64,000 nucleotides of DNA. Source: Myxocyprinus asiaticus. Taxonomy: Eukaryota > Chordata > Actinopteri > Cypriniformes > Catostomidae. The DNA lies in contig NC_059358.1 of the NCBI RefSeq assembly GCF_019703515.2, positions 46,944,594 through 47,008,593 on the forward strand. Direction: 5' to 3'. This document shows positions 44,096-55,929 of this stretch, one piece after another. The position numbers and the translations under genes are program-made. Under the pieces are notes generated by a model. The model was given only the letters and a program-made list of their open reading frames with translations. It searched no databases and was not told the DNA's origin. Each line of letters begins with the position of its first letter. The stretch's first letter is position 1.

Positions 44096-45320
44096 ATAAG
44101 TAATAGCTTCACATTGCATTTACATTAATATTTGTGATACTTTTGGGGATACTTGGAATTAGATTAATATTTAATGTAAAATTTGAGAATTGAGAGACTA
44201 AGACTGTATATACACTGGAGGCCATTTACATTTTAATGAAATTCTGATACATTTATGATAATTGACCTGAGTGTTGTATGTGTTTGTTATCACTGTGAGG
44301 TCTGTGTGTGAGAGTATATGTGTTGCTCAGTGGCTCTGGTGGCCTGATTGCAGTGGTAATGGATTAAGCGTCTCTCTCAGTGTGCTTCTCCAGATAAGAC
44401 CAGCATTCTCTGACTCTCTGCAGCTCACTGGCTTTCAGGTTATCTACTGGAAGGTTTCACTCACACAGACACTGACACCAAGTGCTAGACTTGTTTCCAG
44501 TATTTCCTCCGTCAGGGTGTCAGTGACAGCTTCTTTAATGCAGATAAGCTGCTTTCACCTCTGTTTGAGGGAAAGAGAAAGCGCTGGCCACAAAAAGAGG
44601 TGGGCAAAAGAGAGAGATAGCTTCAGGGTGAGTGAGAATGAGCGGCAACATTCTTTAACATGGCCTGCAAAGACACAAAAGCAAATCCTTTGAAGTATGC
44701 ATATGGGTGAGAGGCAATACTTTTATCATCATTATATGCTGGTGTCTATCTGTTGGACTCTGTAGTCATATACAGGATCTACATCCCTTAATCACATTTA
44801 CCCTGACATGCTTTAAAAAAGGTTCCTATTCATATAGGCATAGATATTCCCACATATTTATAGTAACGTCTGTGTTTTAATTAATTCTACTGTCATTTTA
44901 TATGGGTAACCCAATGAAGATTTACAGGTGAACTAAATGCAATTTTTTAGGACACTGAAATTAACAAACCTTCAAAGACCGCTACTATGCTTGCAGGTAT
45001 TTCTGTTTCATTCAAATTTGCTTAGTGTTTTCACAATGGTAAACTAATAGTAAATCAACAGCTATCCCCCTTCAGCTCTCGACTGACAGTGTTGGTTGGC
45101 TAGATTACTTCTGAAATCTAATCCGGAACCAATTACAAATGACACAAATAAAATTATAATCAGTAACGTAATCCTTTGGATTACATTTTTTAGGTAATCT
45201 AATCTGATTACTATTGGATTAGTTTCAGAAATTGTATTGCATGTCCTAAATAAATAAAGTCCTTGGAACACAGTTAAAATTCTGTGATGGAGACCAACTC
45301 ACAGGCTCTCCATTACACGC
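44096..45320. other. Unassigned sequence
   Basis: A 140-codon open frame at 44271-44693 has no recognisable motif and skewed composition. I do not call it a gene. No other feature supported. Confidence 0.35.
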
Positions 45321-45385
45321 TGTAGCTCAACTGGTAAAACGTTGCACTTGCGATGCAAAGGACAAGGGTATGAGTCCTGAAGAGC
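45321..45385 (+). repeat. tRNA-like SINE head fragment
   Basis: TGTAGCTCAACTGGTAAAAC carries an A box at 45323-45334 (TAGCTCAACTGG). The B box at 45366-45377 is diverged (GGGTATGAGTCC). GTTGCACTTGCGATGCAAAG resembles the head of a known fish SINE. No cloverleaf is maintained, so it is not a tRNA gene. Confidence 0.5.
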
Positions 45386-45637
45386 ATTCCAGTCAAAAAG
45401 TGAGTCAAATTTTTGTCACATGAGACAAAAGTTTCATATAAACATTATTTTGTTACTAAATTATTTTTGGTTTAACAGATTTAAGGTTTCACTGAGCTAC
45501 CAAATTTACTGTGTTACTGATAAAGCAAAATATAAAAATATATACACATACTGTATAACCAATCCTCAGAGTTGGGGAACATTGTCAAAGTAGAAGGAAG
45601 CAAGTTTTATTCCAGGATAACCTTGTACGTGGCTTGA

Positions 45638-45869
45638 TTCATGCATCCTTCAGAAAGATGAATCTGCCCGATTCCAGCCTGGCTGAAGCACCCCAGGTCA
45701 TCACCAATCCTCCACCAAATTTCACAGTGGGTGTGAAACACTGTGGCTTGTAGGCTTCTTCAGGTCTGGTTTAACCATTAGACGACCAGGTGGACAATTG
45801 GTGACGATCTGGGGGTGCTTCAGCAAGGCTGGAATCGGGCAGATTCGTCTTTGTGAAGGATGCATGAAT
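45638..45869. repeat. Inverted repeat within Tc1 remnants
   Basis: 45638-45708 (ATTCATGCATCCTTCAGAAA ... GGTCATCACCAAT) is the inverse complement of 45797-45869 (ATTGGTGACGATCTGGGGGT ... GGATGCATGAAT) with few mismatches. The loop is about 88 bp. Both arms encode the same transposase segment. Confidence 0.85.
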
Positions 45870-46163
45870 AAAGCCAGCAGGACAATGCTCCATGCCACAC
45901 AGCCAGGTCAATTAAAGTGTGGATGGAGGACAAACTGATCACGGCCAGCCCAATTTCCAGACCTGAACCCCATTGAAAACCTCTGGAATGCGATCAAGAT
46001 GAAGATGGATGGCCACAAGCCATCAAACAAAGCCGAACTACTTAAATTTTTGTGCCAGGAGTGGCATAAAGTCACCCAACAGCAATGTGAAAGTCTGGTA
46101 GAGAGCATGCCAAGACGCATGAAAGCTGTGATTGAAAATCAGGGTTATTCCACCGAATATTGA
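45797..46163 (+). pseudogene. Tc1-like transposase C-terminal part, deleted
   Basis: CFSKAGIGQIRLCEGCMNKA is joined to a segment equivalent to the DNAPCH block (CAGGACAATGCTCCATGCCA), so about 80 bp between them is gone. [24 protein letters not shown] coding (here FPDLNPIENLWNAIKMKMDG) gives the third acidic residue, and MPRRMKAVIENQGYSTEY ends at TGA 46161-46163. Frame breaks occur around 45870 and 45950. Confidence 0.75.
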
Positions 46164-46369
46164 TTTCTGAACTCTTCCTAAGTTAAAACATTAGTAGTGT
46201 GTTGTTTAAAAATGAATATGAATGGGGGGGGGGGTGTCATGTGACACCATGCAAGAAGCAGATGTGTGAGCGAGCTCTGCACACTTTGTTAAATTCTTTT
46301 ATTATTTTCATGTTATAATCTGGTGAAATTTGTTACACCCATTTACACATTTGCTCTTTGAGGCAAAAC

Positions 46370-47213
46370 ATGGCAAAGAAGTCAAAATCCTCGGGCTCTG
46401 GAGACATTAAAAGACACTTACGTGTTCAGGATGAAAGCCCCGACAGGCCTACAGACAGGGGACTCGATTTGGATGGTGCGGAGGGAGAGGTGATCCAGTG
46501 TCAGTTGTCCAACATGTCGGTGATGTTGACGAAGGTTCTTGCTGACTTGGAGGATCTCGCTGTAATACATAGATCGATTATGGCAATGGAAATAAAATTC
46601 TCTGAGTTAGTTACAAGAGTGACTGATGTTGAGAGACGAATCGATTGTCTGGAATCTTAGGAGAGGGAATTAACCGCTAATCCGCCTGCGACCAAAGTTG
46701 ATTTGGAACATCTCCTTGAAAAGCTTGAAGATCTTGATAATAGAAGCTGCAGGAATAACGTTCGAATTGTTGAAATTCCTGAGCATGAGGAGGGCAGAGA
46801 TATGGTGAAATTCCTAGATGAGCTTTTCCCGAGTCTGCTCGACATAACAGGCCACAAGCTGGAAATTGAAATCGAGCTCACAGAGTCCCAGCTCACAGAT
46901 ATGCTGAGGGAGATAGGCCCTGATCGATTCTGGCCAGATTTCTGAGATCATCCGATAAAGATCTTGTGTTGTGCCAGGCGAGGAGCAAAGGGAAGCTTTC
47001 TTGGAAGAACCATAATATTTACTTGTTCCCGGACTTTGCGAGTTCAACAAGAAAGAAAAGTGATTGGTTCAAGGAATGTAAGAAACTCTTACATCGCGAA
47101 AGATCACTTTTGCTCTGATGTTTCCGGCCAAACTGAGAATAGAAACGAAGGACGGTCGCAAAGTATTTACATGTCCCAATCAGGGCAATGTCTTTTATTG
47201 AATCAATGGGTGA
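46370..47213 (+). pseudogene. L1 ORF1 (RNA-binding, coiled-coil) protein
   Basis: MAKKSKSSGSGDIKRHL starts at 46370. A coiled-coil-like stretch (VTDVERRIDCLES) is followed by TAG at 46658-46660, then LEKLEDLDNRSCRNNVRIVE, which matches the RRM-type core of L1 ORF1 (ENRSRRNNVRI style). Later pieces SILARFLRSSDKDLVL and SWKNHNIYLFPDFASSTR are in shifted frames. The product would bind L1 RNA. Broken by at least one stop and two frameshifts. Confidence 0.8.
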
Positions 47214-47637
47214 GTAAACCATTGGGTGTTTCTCATGTGAGTGGGTCGACTTGCTGTACTTACTCTGGCTTTTGAGGAAGCTGGGCGTCATTTTGGTTTC
47301 TTTTTTCTTTTTGTGTTGGCTCCGCAGAGTGGCTGGAGTTTGTTTTGTGAATCGTGCTTATTCCTCCTGCTGGCTGGAGTTTGTTTTGTTGAGTATTTTT
47401 ACGGGACATTGGAATGATTACGTCATCCGTGAACTCATAACAGCCGGCTCACTGAACATTCGTTTGTCTGTCCGACGAATCTGAATGGTTTTATATCAGC
47501 TGGAAATTGTTTTGTGGAAGCTCACACCTTTGAGACAGTTCTGTGAATGAATCTGCACGTTCTTTGTGTTCATTCTTCCTACTGGCTGGGGTTTCTTTTA
47601 CAAAGTATTTTCTGTTGTGTAATTTTGCCTCACAAAT
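47214..47637. other. L1 inter-ORF / residual sequence up to the deletion junction
   Basis: T-rich sequence with repeated GGCTGGAGTTTGTTTTGT (47332 and 47371), no coding motif. The ORF2 C-terminal part begins abruptly after it. Confidence 0.5.
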
Positions 47638-49026
47638 TTGTCAGGATACAAAGTCAATTGGTCTAAATCCGAAGCTTTGGCTTTGACAGCGTACTGCCCA
47701 ATAACGGCTTTTCAGCCGGGCACCTTCCAGTGGCCTAAACAGGGAATTAAGTATTTGGGAATTTTATTCCCAGCAAATTTGTCTGATTTAATTAGAGTTA
47801 ATTTTGACCCCTGAATAAAAAGGTTTTCGAATAATGTGGACAGGTGGGCTTCATTACATTTATCTATGATTGGGAAGGTTAATGTTATTAAAATGAATTG
47901 TATTCCAAAATTCAACTACCTACTACAATCTCTCCCTGTAGATGTCCCCCTCTCTTATTTTAAGCCATTTGATAGTATAGCAAAGTCCTTCATTTGGAAT
48001 GGAAAGCGTCCCAGGTTACATTGCAACAAGTTACATAGGCCGATTGACAAAGGTGGGCTAGGCCTACCCAAAATTTTGTTTTATTATTATGCGTTCGGTC
48101 TCAGACATTTAGCTCATTGGTCAATTCCACCTGAGAGAGCCCTTCCCTGGTTTGGAATTGAACAGAAAGTTATTGACCCTATTTTACTATTACAAAGCCT
48201 TTCTATTAAACTAATTGGAGAAGTTAAGTCGCACCCCATTATCTCGCATCTGCACGCGAATGTTTAATTCAGACATTTATTTAAATGTTGCCTCAAGCAT
48301 ATGGCTAAACCCAAAGTTGCGTATTGGTAAGTCCCCTTTCTGTTTGTCGGAGTGGATTGAGAGGGGTGTTGATACACTCTGTGACCTATATGAGAGTGGT
48401 GGGTTGAGATCGTTTGAAAATTTGGTCCAACATTTCAGGATTCCTAGATCTCAGTTCTTCAGGTACTTACAGCTGCACCACCTGCTTTGTACTATTTTTG
48501 GGAGTAGCATACACCCCCCTAAAAGGGCAGATACTCTAAAAGTGGTGATTACTGATTTTGGAAAAGGTCATGAGGCATCAGTGTATTACTCCCTGTTAAT
48601 TCAGAGTCTGGGGGATGGAGCTTTAACTTCTCTCAAGAGATTGTGAGTAAGAGATTTAAATTTGGTATTGGAGGAGGGAATGTGGGCTAAGATTCTAAAA
48701 AACATCAAGTCAAATTGCATCTGATGCAATTTAAGATTTTGAATCGATTATATTGGACCCCCTCTAGATTGTATAGACTTGGTCTTAAAGACACACCCAC
48801 CTGCTGGCAATGCCAATCAGAAGACGGGGACACAACCCATGTTTTTTGGGGATGTGATAAAATACAGGAATTTTGGTTAAAGATTCAGGGATTTATGTGT
48901 GATGTGTTGGACACAAGGTTTTCATTTTGCCCCAGACTCTGCATTTTGGGTGATGGGGAAGTCATACATTTTGGGGATAGCCACTTGGGAGGTTGGGTCC
49001 TGGCCGGAGTTATGGTGGCCAGGTGA
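47638..49026 (+). pseudogene. L1 ORF2 C-terminal region
   Basis: GYKVNWSKSEALALTAYCPI, IKYLGILFPANLSDLIRVNF and WASLHLSMIGKVNVIKMNCI are post-palm motifs of fish L1 ORF2. LGLKDTPTCWQCQSEDGDTT and HVFWGCDKIQEFWLKIQGF give the C-terminal zinc-binding motif (CxxC...H...C). Stops at about 47812, 48265 and 48644 divide it. The catalytic boxes are not present. Confidence 0.8.
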
Positions 49027-49706
49027 ATAATACTCGGGGTGGAAGACGGCTGGGGCACCCTCGTTTCGGGAGTGGTGCGGGGAGATGAGCAAAGTTGCGG
49101 CATTTGAGGAGGCAATCTTCAGTTGGTTAGGAAAGTGGGATTTGTTTAATAGGAAGTGGGGTGGATATTTAGATTTATTTTGGAGGGTTCTCGGGGAGGG
49201 GCAGTAGAGAGGGATTTTTGATTTTTAATTTGATGTGTATGTGCATTCTTGCTTTTTGAAAGTATTTTTTTTTTAGTTTGTTTCAAATTTTTCGTTATAA
49301 GAGTCCACTGTAATGTGTGTTTGTGTCGGGTGGGGGGGATGTTTGGGGGGGAAGGGTTTAATTTATATATCTGATTCCGTATTTTATGTTGTGTCTATTG
49401 GTTTATGAATGGAATCAATAAAAATGTTAATAACAACAACAAAAAACATGAATATGAACTTGTTTTCTTTGCATTATTCGAGGTCTGAAAACACCACATC
49501 TTTTTTGTTATTTTGACTAGTTGTCATTTTCTGCAAATAAATACTCTAAATGATAATATTTGTATTTGTTATTTGGGAGAAATGTTGTCAGTACTTTATA
49601 CAATAAAACAAACATTTTCATTTTACTCAAACACATACCTATAAATAGTAAATCCAGAGAAACTGATATTTTTGCAGAGGTCTCTTAATTTTTTCCAGAG
49701 CTGTAT

Positions 49707-51855
49707 ATACAAGACTACAGGGACCTCAACTTTAAATAAGGTTAGACCTAGGAAGCTATACAGGGTGGTCTTTTGCTTGAAGATAGACTGAGGTGTGTTT
49801 TGTAAGTTATGGTGGGCAAGGGCACTGAGAGACTTCTGCTTTAGAGACTAAATCTGCATTTGTGTGCGTAATGCAATGCACACAGGTTGCTGTTTCCACA
49901 AAACAAACCATGGATCAGAAAGTCGCTGAACATGAAAATGGCCTTCAGGTGTGGAGGAAAAAAAGGAACTGAAAGCAGGAGAAAATCCCCTACAGGGACA
50001 AGCTGAGAGTAGCAAAATACCTGTGTGAAAAACAACTTCTGCCTAACAAACTGAAACTGGTCGCACCCCGCTTCAATAGGCTACATTGTGTAGGCAATAT
50101 GAAAGGTATATATACACATTGTACCTTCTAGCCATAGTTAAAGTTAATAATCTGTCACTAAATAATGATTTAGGTCAAATTTAATGGAAAAATATGTGGC
50201 ACTCAGGGAACGGGATAATTTTAAGCAGCCTCCAGAGTTATAGCTGTTTGGCACTGACAGACACCGAGCGCCGGTGTGTGCACATTCATAGAAAACAATT
50301 GTTTCTAATTTTAGAACGTAATATGCCATCCTCCAGACATGTCCAGTGTGCGACCCATCGAAGTCTAGCTCCGTTACAGGACATACCATGGACTGGAAGT
50401 AGATTCCATAATAGTCTGTGTTTGGTGCTCAGTCCTATGTAACATCCCATGTTTTTTCCCTTAGGATATAAAGATCTATCTGTACAAATGGAATATGAGA
50501 TAAGTAAATTAAAATGCTCAGTTGGAAAGTATTGCATGAAAGCTGTCCTTTTTATTCATGTTGTTATAACTGCGTACTGATCATTTATAATGTGTTTGTA
50601 AATGATTTGAACTCCTTTATTAATCTTTAACAAAGAGAAGTTTAATGCAAAGTATCACCAACAAAGATTCGATCTTGACACGGGTGTTTCACTAAGCCCG
50701 ATTCTCATTACTTGACAATGCATGATTATAGAGGCTGTTTTTCTGAAAAGAGAGCACAGAAAGTGAGTGTCCACTGCAGATAGAGCACTGTTGTAGACAC
50801 TCTGTCCCCAAACTGCAGGCTACCTTTCATTACCTGCTAGCGGGATGCGAGACTGACTCCCCTACATTGTGCTTGATAGTTTTCATGGAGAACGAAAATA
50901 GCATCCAGGCTCCCAAAGCATATTGCAGTCTGAACCCTAACCTTTCTGTTGCCATGACAACTTCTGCCAGTGTTTGTGCCTCCCAATTATCTCCCGTATT
51001 TGAAGGAGGGCTCTGGGATACCTGCTGGCTGCGGCCTATTAAGGTGTAGTGTCAAATGATGTCTGGACCGCCTGTTTTTATACTTTCAGCAGATAGGACA
51101 GAATGATCATTGAATTTGGTTGCAAAGGTGTGTAAAGCGTCCTTTTGGAAAGGTTAGAGATGATAGGTGCGAGAATACATGGGCACAATAAACCACTGTG
51201 TACAGGGATTTCACAGGATTTTCAGCAAGATTATATGAATACTCTCAGAGCGGAGTGAGAGACTGATATGTGAGGTTGCAAGAGATCGCTCCTCTGTTCA
51301 CCACTAACAAGCTACTAGATCAAAAGATTTGTGCTGGAGGATTTGGCGCACCCCCTCCCATCACACTGCCCTTCCTCCTGAGCTCTCTTCCACCTTCCAT
51401 CTTTCTTTTGACAGCTCCGCAGAAGTCAATGGAGTGTGGGGAGCATCCATTGAAAAGACAAATCACAAATGAGATCTTGTACATATCTCAGTTGTTTCTC
51501 CTAGACAGCAATGAGATTAAATGGAGAGTTTTGCTTATGTCTCCTTCTCAGATGTTTCTCCTAAAACAAAATAAACAAGTAATCTCAGCCCAGTAAGCAC
51601 ATGTACATCTACAAGACATCTGTTTAAGTTCACTTCATATGGAAAGCATTTTGCTCTAATTTTTGTATATAAACAATTTATCTCTAAAAGAGCAAATTAC
51701 CAAGTAATCTTTATCATAAATATTTTGAAGTCATCTATAACATTTAACTATATGGTTATATTCATGAGCATCGGTTACAACATGGTCTATCTGAAAACTC
51801 AATTCTAATTGGCTGGAATGTGTGTATTTAAACCGATAAAGCTTGAAAGGAAAGT
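49707..51855. other. Unassigned sequence
   Basis: About 2.1 kb without a supportable gene or named repeat. Several 60-110 codon open frames on both strands lack motifs, repeats or splice context. Confidence 0.4.
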
Positions 51856-51930
51856 ATTAGATTAGATTCAAATTTATTGTTATTATGCACAGTACAAATA
51901 CAGAGCCAATGAAACGCAGTATGGTTTGAC
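51856..51930 (-). repeat. LINE 3' end fragment, minus orientation
   Basis: ATTAGATTAGATTCAAATTT followed by ATTGTTATTATGCACAGTAC is the inverse of a typical L2-like LINE tail (GACAATAAA... then short ATCTA repeats). Only the extreme 3' end is present. Confidence 0.5.
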
Positions 51931-53374
51931 ATTCAGCTATGCTTTGCACAGACGGGGAGAGAAGGAAACCGGGGCCTATCAAATGCTTCTTTTGCTGTCC
52001 GGCAAGACTCTTTCATAGTCATATCACTCATGCAGTGCTAAATAATGTGAATGCAGACTATTTAAAACACAGTATCTTGCATTTTAGTTATTGTGCAGCC
52101 TTAACCTTTTCGCACGTGAGTTTCTCCTGTTTTTCTCCATTTTTTTTTTCTTCACATTTACAGCTTTTTGAAACATAAAAATATTTACAAATACTTTATG
52201 GTATAACTATATTTGTATAGTTACATTTTACAGATAATTTAGATCCCTTAATCCCACATAAAAGCCAGACAAATGTACAGTGACAATCATTTTAGTTAAA
52301 ATATACTATTATATACAGTATTGTCCGTAATATAAGTCACTTTTTTTGTCATTCGAAAGGTCCAAATAAGTCCAAAGGAGGGTTTCTGGTGCCCCCCTAG
52401 AGAGTTGGTGCCCTACAGAGACTGTGTAATATGCATATAGGGAGTGGCGGTACTGTGTAGGTGTATTATATTACCACAAAAACTTTAATTTGGAGATAAT
52501 AACCGGCCTTCTTATACATTATCACTTAGGTCATCATGTCATTATGCAATGTCATTCACCTATTAAGAAATCAATGCTCATTGCCACATTGACTGAAGAT
52601 TTTAGGACAAAATATTACTTTATTATCCCTTTGATTGGTTGGACATAATTCACAGGCATGTGTACAGGGGTGGATCTAGAAAATAATTTACGGGGTGGGA
52701 AATGGCTGGCATGAGGACTATGAGGGGTGACAACACCAAAGTAAGCACCCATGCATAGTTCTTCTGGATTAAGATACCAAGCTTCATTGCAACAAGTACT
52801 AGGCTAGTTTATTTAAGTCACTTTTAAATTACAAATGCCCATGAATTTGTGATACAGTTGCATTCACACAGAGAGGCAACAAAGTAATCCTTGTGTTGCT
52901 GTTTTGCTGACATGAAAATAATTGTAATGCATTTTCTTACTTTCTTACATAAAATTAAAAAATAAATAACACAATAACTGTCTCCAGAGCACCCAAACAT
53001 TATCTATTAAACACATCAACAGATTCTAAATGTTCCTTGAACAGTGCTAGTTGTCACAATTTTTACTCCAGTAAATATTTATCAAAGTAGGTGGTAGATT
53101 TATTATTATTTTATTATTTTTAAAGTCATATATTTGTATAGCCATTTACGGCTACAAAATTCATTTATAATTAATTTATACCGTTATTGCCCAGGGAAAA
53201 ACAAACACACTAAACACTCACTTTGTCCACTATAGGGGTTAGTTGTCACAATGGAACCTGCCGTTAAACCAGTGGCATAGGTTTCATATAAACATTCATG
53301 TGATAATCCCTGATAAAATATTGTAATTTAAGAGGGGTTTGAACTATGTGTTTGAAACCAGCCTATAAAACCAC
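51931..53374. other. Unassigned sequence
   Basis: Mostly AT-rich. CAGGGGTGGATCTAGAAAAT at 52667 looks like a DNA-element end but no partner was found. No gene. Confidence 0.35.
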
Positions 53375-53925
53375 TTCTATCAGGAAGACTTGCAGACTTG
53401 AGTGAAATTCAAGATGACATTTATTTGATGAATATAAAACAGAAAATTTAATGTCTCTCATTGGCGTAAACCCCATCTGGCGGTCTGAAAAAGTGTACTC
53501 GGAACCATCATATCCTGCCAGAGATAGGAGGCAGGGGCAAGGAGCCTACCCCCGGATGGGACTCAACTGGTGGTGATGGGGTGGTGGAGGTTGCCGTGTT
53601 AGCACACTGAAACAGCTGATAGATTGTGAGCAGATTTATAAAGCAATGGCTTACATGTGATTGGCTAGGAGTTACCTAGCTAATGGTGCGATGATGTACA
53701 GCTGCTACTTTTCCTGCTAGAACTATGCTGTGCTTGAATGTCACTCAAGTCTGCAAGTCTTCCTGATAGAAATGTAATATAACATTTATTTGATGAATAT
53801 AAAACAGAAAATTGAATGTCTCTCTTTGGCGTAAGCCCTGTCTGGCGGTCCGAAGAAGTTGTACTTGGAACTGTCATATCCTGCTGGAGATAGGAGGCAG
53901 GGGTGAGGAGCCTACCCGAAAAGAG
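53375..53925 (-). repeat. Ngaro B split direct repeats B2-A2-B1, with a small inversion
   Basis: B2 starts TCTATCAGGAAGACTTGCAG at 53377. A2 contains GGCTAGGAGTTACCTAGCTA (53661 on). B1 ends GGAGGCAGGGGTGAGGAGCC near 53914. At the A2/B1 join (53741-53769) the first 28 bp of the B unit are present in inverse orientation (TGCAAGTCTTCCTGATAGA). Confidence 0.8.
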
Positions 53926-54134
53926 AGAAAGTAGAATACTACCCCCCCCAAAAGAGAAGATCCAGTCAGGTACAAACCAGGTCTTGTGTTAGGTGTTCAA
54001 TCTGGAGAAGAGGGGAAAAAGAGAGAGATGAACAACTAGATTTGACATAGAATGCACAATATCTCTGGCATGGTTGTGCAATAACTTTGCAGTAGGAAAG
54101 CCATGCAGGGTTTTTTTTTTTTTTCCTTCTCCTT

Positions 54135-55157
54135 TGTTGGGCCTCATGTAGTCAGATAGAAGACAAAGGCAGGCCTAACACAGTTGTAAAACCTAACTCA
54201 GGCCCCCACACAAAAGGTCATATATTATACTGATAAAAATCACGCCAAAATCAAACAAAGGGAGTCCAAAACAGACTACAAATCCCATGAAGCCTTGCTC
54301 ACTAAAAGATCGAACTATCAGCTCTTATTGGATGAGGCACATGACGAACGCACTTCAACCATGACATCATCAGGAGTAGAAATACTTCTGAAATGCTTCC
54401 GGGATTTGCTTCCAGCAACATTGCTCGCCGTGTGTGGATGCAGCTCATCGCTGCTCTCAGGTGCAGCCTCGTGGCACAAGGAAGTAACGTCCGACTTGAA
54501 ACTGTAGCCATACAATCTCCATCTCACTGCACGAGTTGAAATTACTCTGTGTTCAACCAAACATTCTTAATGGATCTGAAGGAGACCGCCGAGCAATCCA
54601 CATCTTCATCCGTTTGCCTGCAGAAGTGAAGAGATTAAAGATTTCTCTTCCATCTTCAATCAAGTCGACGTTTCTGATTTCTCCGCCAGCCCACCGAGAA
54701 TCAGCAGCCATACCGCCCACCGACAGAGTGAGGAAATGGCCTCCCGTCATCACCCGAGCCTCGAGGAACCAAGTCGGAGTTAAAGGATGAATGAACACAC
54801 ATTCTGCATCCTCATGCGATTCAAGTAAGAGGTTTACGTCTGGGCAGAGATAGAATATTATAGTGTGTTATTCTTGTGTACCAAGTTTATTGCTTTGTAC
54901 AGTTTACACTCAGGCTATTAATTATCACAAATTTGATTTGCTGTATTACAGTCCAACCACATTGGACTGTTGTGCATTTCCGCCATCGCGGGGGTGACCG
55001 GCAAACTGAGTTTATCCATTAAAGAATCAAAGAACACGGAACGGTTTACGAGCCGTCCACTGCGTCTCTGAATGGTAAACTAACAGCTGCTTTCTCTCCC
55101 ACGATCGCAAAATCATCTTTAGGGCCGTCACTTAATTCTCTCTCTCTCTCGTACTAA

Positions 55158-55191
<34 letters not shown>

Positions 55192-55925
55192 TATTAGTTA
55201 TAGAATTATTTTAGTTTCCATATCTAATCATATCACTGTTTAGTTTGTAGTTGTAAGTCGGAAGTTTATTGACTGCATTGTATTGATTATTAATTGATTT
55301 TACTGCATAAATAAACTGTTATATTACAAAGAGAAGTGTTTTGGTTTGTTTTGCATACACCTGTGTCATGCTGACGGGATGTCAGTGCTCGGATTCAAGC
55401 CTCCATTCATTGTTTTTTTCCAAAAATCGATATTCTTCGGATATCGATTTTCCTAAGAAAACAATCTAATATTGAGACTGTTATACTATCTGGTTGTTAG
55501 TCCCTGATTCCAGGGTGGTGCCCCGTCAATGTAAATCCTTATTAATATTCTATTGATTTTTGATAATTGATAATTATCTTTGATGATTGTTGAATTTGAA
55601 TGATTTTAATTAATGTTTCACCGATGTTAACAATTAACGATTATCTTTGATAATTGTTGAATTAAAGGATTAGAGAAAGCTAACATTGATTCTCATCAAT
55701 GTTCTATTGATTTTAATCATTAATAATTGTCTTTGATAATTATTAATTATTGCTAATAACCAAACCCGCTCCTAAACGTAGCACACTACATTTACTGGAG
55801 CCCCATATGAGGTTTTAATGAGTTAGATTCAATTAATTAATTAAAATATTAATTTATAACTAAATAAATAATTATTAATTATTTCTGATAGTAACACTGA
55901 TCTAAACAACCAGTAAAGCCCTACA
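54135..55925 (+). mobile_element. Long solo LTR (family L), copy 2, 1791 bp, inside Ngaro B
   Basis: Same TGTTGGGCCTCATGTA start and AGTAAAGCCCTACA end as copy 1. CCTT flanks it at 54131-54134 and 55926-55929. It interrupts the Ngaro B 3' region: matching Ngaro sequence resumes at 55926 (compare 39420 onward). AC repeats lie at 55161-55188. It lacks the ~280-bp segment of copy 1. Confidence 0.8.
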
Positions 55926-55929
55926 CCTT

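Larger units (their letters stand above)
46223..49447 (+). mobile_element. L1-like LINE, internally deleted, inserted in Tc1
   Basis: Flanked by ATGAATATGAA at 46212-46222 and 49448-49458, an 11-bp target duplication. It starts with a G-run, has ORF1 and the C-terminal part of ORF2, and ends in an A-rich AACAACAACAAAAAA tail. The endonuclease and most of the reverse transcriptase are missing; the junction lies near 47637. Confidence 0.85.
45558..49706 (+). mobile_element. Tc1-like transposon remnants, rearranged and split by an L1
   Basis: Left part 45558-45790 is transposase sequence in minus orientation. 45797-46222 is the same family in plus orientation and runs through the transposase C-terminus. 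After the L1 the 3' flank resumes at 49448 and ends at TTCCAGAGCTGTATATAC near 49706, the terminal repeat of this Tc1 family. The matching 5' terminal repeat was not found. So the element was inverted-duplicated or is two copies joined head to head, and later received the L1. Confidence 0.75.

Noticed and set aside
44271..44693. 140-codon plus-strand open frame
   Set aside because: No domain, no repeat in the window and no splice context. It is most likely a chance frame.
45321..45385. Possible tRNA gene
   Set aside because: The A box is good but the B box is degenerate and the arms do not pair into a cloverleaf. A SINE head is more likely.
54135..55925. Family L LTR as an integral part of Ngaro
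   Set aside because: CCTT flanks it, Ngaro A has no such insert at the matching place, and the same element occurs at 31894-33966 outside Ngaro.
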